DNA from: an uncultured Clostridia bacterium
GTDB taxonomy: Bacteria > Bacillota > Clostridia > Oscillospirales > Ruminococcaceae
Assembly: GCA_947625455.1 (NCBI GenBank)
Contig: CANQOJ010000069.1
Coordinates: 1-10,350 of the forward strand
Direction: 5' to 3'
Length of the DNA: 10,350 nucleotides
In this document: positions 1-6,026 of the stretch, piece after piece
Position numbering within the stretch: the first letter of the stretch is position 1
Layout: each line of letters begins with the position of its first letter
Translations under genes and position numbers: made by a program
Notes under the pieces: model-generated
Databases searched by the model: none
Seen by the model: the letters and a program-made list of their open reading frames with translations, nothing else
What the model was told of the DNA's origin: nothing

Positions 1-342
1 ATTGTTCATATTGAAAGCGGTTCAATGAACTACGCCATGTCTATACTTAAATCAGCGGACGGCGATCCCGATTCATGCAGGAGATACACCTTTGCATACT
101 CAAACCCCAAAAGCGGTACGGGCAGTTTTATCCATACCTACGCGGGAGATGAAACAAACGGCAGACTTCCGAGTTTTGAGGGCGAGCCGAAAGCGCTTGA
201 AATTCCCGAAATGAGCCTTGATGATTTCACGGATTTAGTTTGGACAAATCTTAATGCCGACAACAAAGTATCGCTCTTCACGCGTTATATTGACATAACC
301 ACGGGAAAATTCGACAGCAGAATTGTCAACAAAAATAAGTGA
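1..342 (+). CDS. purO: IMP cyclohydrolase (PurO-type), 3' part only
   Basis: The reading frame is open from the first base of the window to the TGA at 340-342, so these 113 residues are the C-terminal part of a gene that starts upstream; the ATG at 25 is probably internal. The product should close the ring of FAICAR to give IMP, the last step of de novo purine synthesis, in the cytoplasm. I recognise the family from NYAMSILKS, DPDSC followed by RYTFAY, LPSFEGEP, NKVSLFTRYID and the IVNKNK end, which recall the roughly 240-residue stand-alone cyclohydrolases of Clostridia (PurO-like fold, unrelated to the PurH N-terminal domain). The presence downstream, at 1381, of an AICAR transformylase that lacks a cyclohydrolase domain supports the call. 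The stop overlaps the ribosome site of the next gene. Family recognition is from memory; no search was run. Confidence 0.85.
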   Translation: MVHIESGSMNYAMSILKSADGDPDSCRRYTFAYSNPKSGTGSFIHTYAGDETNGRLPSFEGEPKALEIPEMSLDDFTDLVWTNLNADNKVSLFTRYIDITTGKFDSRIVNKNK

Positions 343-351
343 GGTTATATT

Positions 352-867
352 ATGAGCGAGTTTAAATATCACCCGTACCCCGTTTCCACGGGCGCGTTTA
401 TGCATGATAAAACGGTACAGTGTTATTGCTGTAAAGAACAAACGGGCATTTATTACACAGGTCCGTTTTACTCGGAGGAAAACGTTGATTTCCTCTGTCC
501 TAAGTGCATTTCGAGCGGATTTGCGGCGGAGGTTTTTGACGGCGTATTTCAGGACGAGGCCTGTACGGATAAGGTTTCCGATCCCGCAAAACTTGACGAG
601 CTGATACATAGAACGCCCGGTTATCACGGCTGTCAGCAGGAATACTGGCTTGCGTGCTGTGACGATTTCTGCGCGTTCAGAGGCTGTGTCGATTGGGAAA
701 TACTCGAAGAACTCGGCATAACAAAAGAAGTTGAGGAAACCTACCGCAGCGATGTCTGTATGCTTCCTTTTGAACAGGCGAAAGAGATGCTTCAAAACGG
801 CGGGGAGGGTTATCTTTTCAGCTGCCTGCACTGCGGGAAATATTATCTGTACATCGACGTTGACTGA
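352..867 (+). CDS. CbrC family (UPF0167) cysteine-rich protein
   Basis: This 171-residue soluble protein matches the CbrC/UPF0167 family: an N-terminal FKYHPYPVSTGAF block, a CxxC at 24-27, CPKC at 49-52, the RTPGY motif at 87-91 followed by QQEYWLACC and a CAFRG motif, and a final CLHCG at 158-161 near the YLYIDVD end. The cysteine pairs suggest bound zinc. The E. coli family member is named for a link to the CreBC regulon and colicin E2 tolerance; the biochemical activity is not established, and relatives are often considered immunity-like. The ATG at 352 has a GAGG ribosome site (341-344) that overlaps the stop of the cyclohydrolase gene, so translation is probably coupled. It lies, with the next gene, between two purine enzymes where no such protein is needed, which suggests later insertion. 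The family call is fairly firm, the role is not. Confidence 0.82.
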   Translation: MSEFKYHPYPVSTGAFMHDKTVQCYCCKEQTGIYYTGPFYSEENVDFLCPKCISSGFAAEVFDGVFQDEACTDKVSDPAKLDELIHRTPGYHGCQQEYWLACCDDFCAFRGCVDWEILEELGITKEVEETYRSDVCMLPFEQAKEMLQNGGEGYLFSCLHCGKYYLYIDVD

Positions 868-875
868 GGTGTTTT

Positions 876-1370
876 ATGGAACTTATCTGCAAGGCAAGCG
901 CGAAATATGCGCCGCTGATGAACGAAATATGCGAACCGCTTTTTGAGATGTTAAGACAACATTCTGCGCTTGAAAAAGAGATTTTCGAGCGTAACGAACA
1001 GCTTAACATTGAAAAGGAAAAGGCGGGCATTCCATCGTATCAAACCGCTCCCGGCTGGAATGAACTAATGGCGGAGTACAGCGAAAGACTTCGCGCATTA
1101 CTCGAAAAATACTGCACGGAAAATCAGCTGTCGCGCGGTTTCGGAGTAAGTTACGGCGAACCGCAGGAGTTTGGCTATGTAAACGGCGATTGTTTGGCGA
1201 AATTTAAAATGCGAAGTGCAGACAAGGCAATTGTTGAATTTCATTATGAAATGGGCGGGCTTAAAGAAAAGCATAAATTCGTAATGAAGCCTGTTGACGG
1301 GAAATGGCTGCTTGACGGGCTGTATTACGGTTTTGAAGGCAAAAACAGTTGGAATATCCATAGTTTTTAA
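876..1370 (+). CDS. NTF2-fold immunity-like protein (RhsIA-like)
   Basis: This is a 164-residue soluble protein without signal peptide or membrane segment. The N-terminal half is helical and charged. The second half has an aromatic-rich beta pattern: GFGVSYGEPQEFGYVNGD, then AIVEFHYEMGG, KHKFVMKPVDGKWLLDG, LYYGFEG and a closing SWNIHSF. This layout resembles the NTF2-fold immunity proteins (RhsIA-like) of polymorphic toxin systems, which bind and block a partner toxin. The ATG at 876 uses GAGG at 866-869, overlapping the CbrC stop in the same way that the CbrC gene overlaps its own upstream neighbour. No toxin or Rhs-type gene is visible in this window, so if the assignment is right the gene is an orphan here. 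The call rests on pattern resemblance only; a plain NTF2-like protein of unknown role is the alternative. Confidence 0.55.
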   Translation: MELICKASAKYAPLMNEICEPLFEMLRQHSALEKEIFERNEQLNIEKEKAGIPSYQTAPGWNELMAEYSERLRALLEKYCTENQLSRGFGVSYGEPQEFGYVNGDCLAKFKMRSADKAIVEFHYEMGGLKEKHKFVMKPVDGKWLLDGLYYGFEGKNSWNIHSF

Positions 1371-1375
1371 GGAGG
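1369..1375 (+). promoter_or_regulatory. Ribosome binding site fixing the AICAR transformylase start
   Basis: AAGGAGG lies five bases before the ATG at 1381 and overlaps the TAA stop (1368-1370) of the immunity-like gene. It selects ATG 1381 over an in-frame ATG at 1294 that would lie inside the upstream gene. Confidence 0.85.
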
Positions 1376-1380
1376 ACAAT

Positions 1381-2559
1381 ATGAACGAACTTGAACTTAA
1401 ATACGGCTGTAACCCAAATCAAAAGCCGTCAAGAATTTTTATGGCAAACGGCAAAGACCTGCCGATTGAGGTACTTAACGGCAGACCGGGCTATATCAAC
1501 TTTATGGACGCATTCAACGGCTGGCAGCTTGTAAAGGAACTGAAAAAAGCAACGGGAATGCCCGCCGCAACTTCTTTCAAGCACGTATCTCCCGCGGGCG
1601 CGGCAATAGGGCTTCCGCTTTCGGAAACTTTGGCGAAGATATACTTTGTCGACGATTTGGGCGAACTTTCACCGCTTGCCTGCGCATATGCAAGAGCAAG
1701 AGGCGCTGACAGAATGTCAAGCTACGGCGATTTTATCGCATTGTCTGACGTCTGCGACGCGTCAACCGCAAGAATAATACAGCGCGAGGTATCTGACGGC
1801 GTTATCGCTCCCGGGTACGACAATGACGCTCTTGAAATCCTGAAATCCAAGAGAAAGGGAACATATAACATAATAAAGATAGATCCCGATTATATTCCCG
1901 AACAGCTGGAAAGAAAGCAAGTTTTCGGCGTTACTTTTGAACAGGGAAGAAACGAACTTGTGATAAACGACGAGCTTTTCGCAAATATCCCTACCAAGAA
2001 TAAGGATATTCCGAAATCAGCGCGAGACGACCTTGCGCTTGCGCTTATAACGCTTAAATACACGCAGTCTAACTCTGTTGCTTACGCTCTGGGCGGTCAG
2101 GCGATAGGCATAGGCGCGGGACAGCAGTCGAGAATACACTGCACGCGCCTTGCGGGTACAAAGGCTGACAACTGGTATTTAAGGCAGTCGCCCACGGTTA
2201 TGGACTTGCAGTTTGTTGACGATATTCGCCGTGCCGACAGAGACAACGCCATTGACCTCTACATAGGAGAGGACTATATGGACGTGCTTGCCGAGGGCGC
2301 ATGGCAGAAGATATTCAAGGTAAAGCCCGAAGTGTTCACGCGCGAGAAAAAGCGCGAGTGGCTTGACACCATGAAAGGCACGGCTTTAGGCTCTGACGCA
2401 TTTTTCCCGTTTGGCGACAATATAGAGCGCGCTCACAAGAGCGGAGTTCAGTACGTTGCACAGCCCGGAGGTTCAATCCGTGACGACAACGTTATTGAAA
2501 CCTGCGACAAATATGGTATTGCTATGGCATTTACAGGTATCCGCCTTTTCCACCATTGA
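1381..2559 (+). CDS. purH: Phosphoribosylaminoimidazolecarboxamide formyltransferase (AICAR transformylase), stand-alone
   Basis: The 392-residue enzyme transfers a formyl group from 10-formyltetrahydrofolate to AICAR, giving FAICAR, the penultimate step of IMP synthesis. It corresponds to the C-terminal AICARFT domain of bifunctional PurH without the cyclohydrolase domain: it opens with LKYGCNPNQKPSRIF, carries the catalytic Lys-His pair in SFKHVSPAG (K67, H68), and ends in AFTGIRLFHH as PurH proteins do. The length fits the stand-alone clostridial form of about 390 residues. The start is set by a perfect AAGGAGG. The separate cyclohydrolase at the window start would complete the pair. The gene ends the operon: a palindrome and an intrinsic terminator follow. 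The family call is very firm; the symbol is used for the transformylase part only. Confidence 0.96.
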   Translation: MNELELKYGCNPNQKPSRIFMANGKDLPIEVLNGRPGYINFMDAFNGWQLVKELKKATGMPAATSFKHVSPAGAAIGLPLSETLAKIYFVDDLGELSPLACAYARARGADRMSSYGDFIALSDVCDASTARIIQREVSDGVIAPGYDNDALEILKSKRKGTYNIIKIDPDYIPEQLERKQVFGVTFEQGRNELVINDELFANIPTKNKDIPKSARDDLALALITLKYTQSNSVAYALGGQAIGIGAGQQSRIHCTRLAGTKADNWYLRQSPTVMDLQFVDDIRRADRDNAIDLYIGEDYMDVLAEGAWQKIFKVKPEVFTREKKREWLDTMKGTALGSDAFFPFGDNIERAHKSGVQYVAQPGGSIRDDNVIETCDKYGIAMAFTGIRLFHH

Positions 2560-2566
2560 TAATATT

Positions 2567-2673
2567 TCAGACTGTCGATAAAGCCCCATCTGCGTCGTCA
2601 GCAACAATGCAACAGCCACAAAGGCTAGTTGCATTATTGCTTCCTAGCATCTGGGACCTTCTCGACAGTCTGA
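2567..2673. repeat. 107 bp imperfect palindrome with perfect 12 bp ends
   Basis: TCAGACTGTCGA at 2567-2578 is the exact reverse complement of TCGACAGTCTGA at 2662-2673. Inside, 2600-2613 (AGCAACAATGCAAC) pairs with 2628-2641 with one mismatch, 2614-2617 (AGCC) pairs with 2623-2626 (GGCT) around a five-base loop, and the flanks at 2581-2599 and 2642-2661 pair in part. As RNA it would fold into one long interrupted hairpin. It codes for nothing visible. No flanking target duplication is clear. It could be a dispersed palindromic repeat or MITE-like element, or an RNA structure protecting the purH 3' end. There is no T-run after it, so it is not itself a standard terminator. Confidence 0.75.
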
Positions 2674-2717
2674 GATTGTGCTTTTAATACAGTTTTAATA
2701 TGGCGTATCGTTATTTT

Positions 2718-2746
2718 AAAAGCGGCGGAACGTTTCGCCGCTTTTT
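2718..2746 (+). terminator. Rho-independent terminator after the purine operon
   Basis: AAAAGCGGCG (2718-2727) pairs perfectly with CGCCGCTTTT (2736-2745) around an eight-base loop that can pair further, and five T residues run 2742-2746. It should end transcripts coming from the purine genes. Unusually, the next ribosome site starts 11 bases downstream. Confidence 0.87.
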
Positions 2747-2769
2747 GAAGTTGCTTAAAGGAGAAGCAA

Positions 2770-3513
2770 ATGCGCAATCTGAAAGTATTTATTTCCTATA
2801 ACGGCGCGGAATATCACGGCTTTCAGCGTCAGGAAAACGCGCTTACCGTGCAGGAGGTTGTCGAAAACACAATAGGAAAACTTCTGAAAATCGAACCGCC
2901 CGTCATTTTCGGCTGTTCAAGGACAGACGCGGGAGTTCATGCAAGGCGCTTTTGCTTTAACGTGAAGATTGAAAACAATATCCCCTGTATGGGCTTTGTA
3001 AAGGGAATGAACACCATTTTGCCCGAAGATATTGCGGTTTTGTCCTGCGAGGAAGCGGAGGAGGATTTTAACGCAAGATTCTGCACAAAAGCAAAGGAAT
3101 ACGTTTATCTTATAAACAACAAGCCCGCGCGTGATGTTTTCATGCGAAAACTTGCGTATCATTACCCGCATAAGCTTGAAATTGAGAAGATGCAGCAAGC
3201 CGCAAAGCTTTTTGTCGGAGAACATGATTTCGGGGCATTCTGTCGCTCAGAGGGCAGAAAACGCGTGAAATCAACTGTACGCACGGTATACTCCGTTTCT
3301 GTTGAGGAAAACAGCGGGTTTGTTGAAATAAAGATAAAGGGCAGCGGATTTTTATACAATATGGTTAGAATTATAACGGGAACGCTTATTTATGTAAGCG
3401 AGGGGAAACGTTCATGCGAGGATATAAAAACCGCTCTGGAAACGGGAAACCGCCTGTTTGCCGGAATAACTTTACCGCCCGACGGACTTTATCTTAACGA
3501 GGTTTATTATTAA
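2770..3513 (+). CDS. truA: tRNA pseudouridine(38-40) synthase TruA
   Basis: The 247-residue enzyme converts uridines 38-40 in the anticodon stem-loop of many tRNAs to pseudouridine. Family marks are the N-terminal FISYNGAEYHGFQRQ, the catalytic-loop motif CSRTDAGVHA with the nucleophilic Asp at 53, and the later KGSGFLYNMVRIITGTL block typical of TruA. The length matches the usual ~245 residues. The ATG at 2770 has an AAAGGAG ribosome site at 2757-2763. I found no good promoter between the upstream terminator and this gene, so it may depend on read-through or on a weak promoter in 2674-2717. A new strong promoter begins four bases after its stop, so it appears to be a unit of its own. Confidence 0.97.
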   Translation: MRNLKVFISYNGAEYHGFQRQENALTVQEVVENTIGKLLKIEPPVIFGCSRTDAGVHARRFCFNVKIENNIPCMGFVKGMNTILPEDIAVLSCEEAEEDFNARFCTKAKEYVYLINNKPARDVFMRKLAYHYPHKLEIEKMQQAAKLFVGEHDFGAFCRSEGRKRVKSTVRTVYSVSVEENSGFVEIKIKGSGFLYNMVRIITGTLIYVSEGKRSCEDIKTALETGNRLFAGITLPPDGLYLNEVYY

Positions 3514-3517
3514 GCAC

Positions 3518-3547
3518 TTGACTTATGGGGTATGTTTGTGTTATAAT
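3518..3547 (+). promoter_or_regulatory. Sigma-A type promoter for the 3630-9130 operon
   Basis: TTGACT (-35, 3518-3523) and TATAAT (-10, 3542-3547) are separated by 18 bases, with a TGT extension just before the -10 box (extended -10). Transcription should start near 3554, leaving a leader of about 75 bases before the first small gene. There is no terminator between truA and this promoter. Confidence 0.82.
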
Positions 3548-3559
3548 AAAATGTGAATG

Positions 3560-3585
3560 ATTTACAGTAAATTTTTGCTGTAAAT
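3560..3585. promoter_or_regulatory. 8 bp inverted repeat in the leader, possible operator or hairpin
   Basis: ATTTACAG (3560-3567) and CTGTAAAT (3578-3585) form a perfect inverted repeat with a 10-base spacer, a few bases after the predicted transcription start. The position fits a repressor site or a leader hairpin. It lacks a T-run, so a terminator is unlikely. No regulator can be named from the sequence. Confidence 0.4.
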
Positions 3586-3629
3586 TTATGGCAAATTTTA
3601 ACTTTGTATTTAATTAAAGAAAGTACGTT

Positions 3630-3797
3630 ATGAAAAAAGCTGCTTTGATTTTGAGCATAATATTTACGGTTTTGACATTTTTAGGCGCGGGATATGTTAT
3701 TTATAACGGCGGAAGAGTGAATGCGGGGTATGCTGTTGTGCCGATGGTATTTGCTCTTGCTGGCTTTGTCTTTTACAGAAGCAGAAATACCCGCTGA
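3630..3797 (+). CDS. Small two-helix membrane protein, 55 residues
   Basis: The ATG at 3630 opens a 55-residue frame ending at TGA 3795-3797. It begins MKKAALILSIIFTVLTFLG, a charged start followed by a first membrane helix (about residues 4-24), then a short polar turn YNGGRVNAGY and a second helix (about 34-49), and ends in the basic tail YRSRNTR. This is the pattern of a small membrane protein with helical hairpin topology. I do not recognise a named family. It is the first gene after the strong promoter. The ribosome site is weak (AAAGAAAG at about 3616-3623). Its last 77 bases overlap, in another frame, the putative N-terminus of the next gene. A real gene is likely from the hydrophobic pattern and position; the function is unknown. 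Confidence 0.6.
   Translation: MKKAALILSIIFTVLTFLGAGYVIYNGGRVNAGYAVVPMVFALAGFVFYRSRNTR
3709..3716 (+). promoter_or_regulatory. Possible ribosome site for the overlapping DUF5711 start
   Basis: GCGGAAGA lies just before the ATG at 3721 and is the only Shine-Dalgarno-like stretch near an in-frame start of the DUF5711 gene. It lies inside the small membrane protein gene. It is a moderate match only. Confidence 0.35.
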
Positions 3798-4962
3798 TAA
3801 AGGCTTTTGGGGAAAAGGCGGTGATTTTACGGACAATAAAGTTGACTTGCAAAAAGTCGTAAAGAAAAAGAAACAAAGAAAACTGATATTTAAAACGGCA
3901 GTTTTTCTGCTGATAGTGCTTATAATCGTATTTGTAGCGTTAAACTGGAAGAAAATAATCGAGCCTTTCCGTGACGCGGGGCTTTCTTTGGGAAAAGGCG
4001 GATTTCCGATAACCTTGCCGGGAAGTGCGACATATGTAATGGACAGCATGGGCGACAACCTTTACCTGCTTACTGATACATATTTCTACACATTTAACAC
4101 CGACGGCGCGCAGATTGCGGGCATACAGCACGGATTTCAAAATCCGAGCATTACTTCGGGCGAAAAACGTGCGCTTGTTTACGATAAAAACGGAAAAGGC
4201 TTTAAGGTGTATTCAAGAAGCGCGGAAGTCAGCTCCGAAACTTTGGAGGACACGATTGTTTTCGCTGAAATGGGAAAAAATGAACATTTCGCCGTCATAA
4301 CGACTGCCGCGCGGTATTTTAACTACCTGTATGTTTTCAATGACGAGGGAAAACAGGTTTTCAGATATGCTTCTCCTACCGAGAAAATAATGCAGGCATG
4401 CTTTTCGGACAACGAGAATTTTGTATATATATCGGCTGTGGGAGAGAAAAACGGCGAGCTTGAAAGCAGAGTTTTGTGCTTTGATATTACAAAAGAACAG
4501 GACGCGGTGTGGAGTGAAAATATAGGGAATGTACTGCCGTATTCGCTTGAATATTGCAGCGACGGGGTATACTGTGTAACGGAAAAAGGCTCGGTTTTGC
4601 TTGATAAGTCAACAGGCGAGCGATTAAAGGAAAACTCTTTTTCCGAGAATGTGACGGGAATAAGCAAAACAGACGGCGCAAGGTACATATTTTTCCGCGA
4701 TACCGCGCTTAACGGGCAGACGGCTGTAATATACGACAGCGACCTTGCTTCTCAAAACTCCAGGTCTTTCAGCAATATATCTTCATATGATATAAGCGGC
4801 GGGGTTTTGTATGTGCTTTCGGGAAACAAGCTTTACGCTTATTCAAACTCGCTTAATGATGAAAAGGAATACAGTCTTGACGACGACTATTCTGATGTAA
4901 AGATAATAGGCAGATGCGCGTATCTTCTGGGTTACAATACAGTAGGACGAATAGAACTTTAA
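3721..4962 (+). CDS. DUF5711 family membrane-anchored protein
   Basis: From ATG 3721 this encodes 413 residues. A very basic stretch (KVVKKKKQRK, 45-54) precedes a membrane helix at about 57-75, and the remaining ~335 residues should be outside the cell. That domain is built of repeated short beta blades with alternating VY, LY and YLYVF strands and turn motifs such as DNLYLL, NGKGFKVYSR and NKLYAYSNSL, which suggests a beta-propeller. The overall form, and the CvpA gene 12 bases downstream, match the DUF5711 proteins of Clostridia, whose function is unknown. The start is uncertain: ATG 3721 lies 77 bases inside the upstream small gene in another frame and adds a second hydrophobic stretch (about residues 8-18). 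The next in-frame candidates are ATG 3730 and TTG 3847, the latter without a good ribosome site. The body of the gene is certain, its first ~45 codons are not. Confidence 0.78.
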   Translation: MRGMLLCRWYLLLLALSFTEAEIPADKGFWGKGGDFTDNKVDLQKVVKKKKQRKLIFKTAVFLLIVLIIVFVALNWKKIIEPFRDAGLSLGKGGFPITLPGSATYVMDSMGDNLYLLTDTYFYTFNTDGAQIAGIQHGFQNPSITSGEKRALVYDKNGKGFKVYSRSAEVSSETLEDTIVFAEMGKNEHFAVITTAARYFNYLYVFNDEGKQVFRYASPTEKIMQACFSDNENFVYISAVGEKNGELESRVLCFDITKEQDAVWSENIGNVLPYSLEYCSDGVYCVTEKGSVLLDKSTGERLKENSFSENVTGISKTDGARYIFFRDTALNGQTAVIYDSDLASQNSRSFSNISSYDISGGVLYVLSGNKLYAYSNSLNDEKEYSLDDDYSDVKIIGRCAYLLGYNTVGRIEL

Positions 4963-4974
4963 CGGAGAACAAAA

Positions 4975-6006
4975 ATGGGACAACAATTTGCGTTTATATT
5001 TGACATAATCGTTATAGCGATTATTCTGGGGCTTACGTTTGCGGGAGCAAAAAAAGGCTTTGCAAAGGTAATTCTGGAAATGACCGCAACGATAATAGCG
5101 GTTTTCTGCGCAATGGTATTCAGTGAGCCTCTTGCACAGCAGATTTATACAAGCTTTGTAAAACAGCCCGCTGAGGAGTTCATTGATGAAAACGTTGAGA
5201 AATTCGAGGAGTTTTTAAATGTTGACTTTTTCAGCGGAAGTGAACTTGATTTCGATAAGGTCAAAATCGACGGGGAATATGTCGAAAATTTAAATCCCGA
5301 CTTTGCGGGGACAAATACAGCGGTAATAGACCTGTCAAATTCCGTGACAGACCTGTCTCAGACGGGACTTGAAGAGGTGGATTTGTCGTTTTTCGGCATA
5401 GAAAAAGGCACGGATTTGTCGGAAGTTTCGGTGAAAACCATAGAGATTTCAGCTGACGACATGAAAAATTACGGCGCGGGAATGATAATTTCGGCTGAAT
5501 ATATAGCGTCATGCTTTGTAAAAAGCGGAGCGGCGGAGCCGCTGGGAGATTTGCTGGGAGAACTTTCAAAGTACCTGCCCGCCGATTTCTCGCAAAGCGC
5601 GTCGGGAGTTACGGTTTCAGCGGCAAGAGGAGTTCTGCTCTCAATGCTGAAAACGAAATCAACCGCAAAATCCGCTGTTATGGACGGCTTGATTGAGCCA
5701 AACTGCATAATGGCGATACGGACGATTTTGTTTATAATCATTTTCGCCGCTGCAATGGTTATACTTAATATTGTGATAAATCTTGCGGGGATTTTGAATA
5801 AAGTGCCCGTATTAGGAGAAGCAAACCGCTTTTTAGGCGGTGCGGCAGGATTGCTTGAGGGAGCGTCAATTGTGCTGATAGTCTGCATAATAACAAGACT
5901 TATCGTGTCGCTCAGCGGTCCTGATGTTATACTGTTCAATGAAACGTCAATAGACAGCACATTTTTATTCAAGCATATTTATAATATGGAACTTATTAGT
6001 TTTTGA
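4975..6006 (+). CDS. CvpA family integral membrane protein
   Basis: This 343-residue protein has a CvpA-like N-terminus with two membrane helices (about 8-24 and 33-50, with GAKKGFAK between them), and two more near the C-terminus (about 247-270 and 287-312) that include the family-like stretch ANRFLGGAAGLLEGASIVL. The classical CvpA is about 160 residues. The extra length is an acidic insert at about 60-240, rich in short repeats such as DLSNSVTDLSQTGLEEVDLS, likely exposed outside the membrane. CvpA of E. coli is named for colicin V production, and the family is linked to envelope function, with no agreed mechanism. It has a GGAGA ribosome site (4964-4968) and is 12 bases from the DUF5711 gene, so the two are probably translated from one transcript and may work together in the membrane. 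The family call is good, the role is open. Confidence 0.84.
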   Translation: MGQQFAFIFDIIVIAIILGLTFAGAKKGFAKVILEMTATIIAVFCAMVFSEPLAQQIYTSFVKQPAEEFIDENVEKFEEFLNVDFFSGSELDFDKVKIDGEYVENLNPDFAGTNTAVIDLSNSVTDLSQTGLEEVDLSFFGIEKGTDLSEVSVKTIEISADDMKNYGAGMIISAEYIASCFVKSGAAEPLGDLLGELSKYLPADFSQSASGVTVSAARGVLLSMLKTKSTAKSAVMDGLIEPNCIMAIRTILFIIIFAAAMVILNIVINLAGILNKVPVLGEANRFLGGAAGLLEGASIVLIVCIITRLIVSLSGPDVILFNETSIDSTFLFKHIYNMELISF

Positions 6007-6026
6007 CAAAGGCAAGGTGATTATTT

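Noticed and set aside
235..831. Minus-strand open frame of 198 codons
   Set aside because: It lies opposite the cyclohydrolase and CbrC genes, shows no family pattern and has no promoter or ribosome site; it is a shadow of the + strand genes.
1294..1380. In-frame ATG at 1294 as the start of the AICAR transformylase
   Set aside because: The extra 29 residues lie inside the upstream gene and do not look like family sequence; ATG 1381 has a perfect AAGGAGG and gives the family's usual length.
2560..2769. Riboswitch or T-box upstream of truA
   Set aside because: The palindrome and terminator explain the structure; no purine-riboswitch core, T-box or other known motif could be seen, and truA is not a usual riboswitch target.
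3847..3849. TTG as the true start of the DUF5711 protein
   Set aside because: It would avoid the overlap but has no usable ribosome site before it; kept only as an alternative in the gene entry.
5469..5972. Minus-strand open frame of 167 codons
   Set aside because: It mirrors the CvpA gene, with composition dictated by it, and resembles no known protein.
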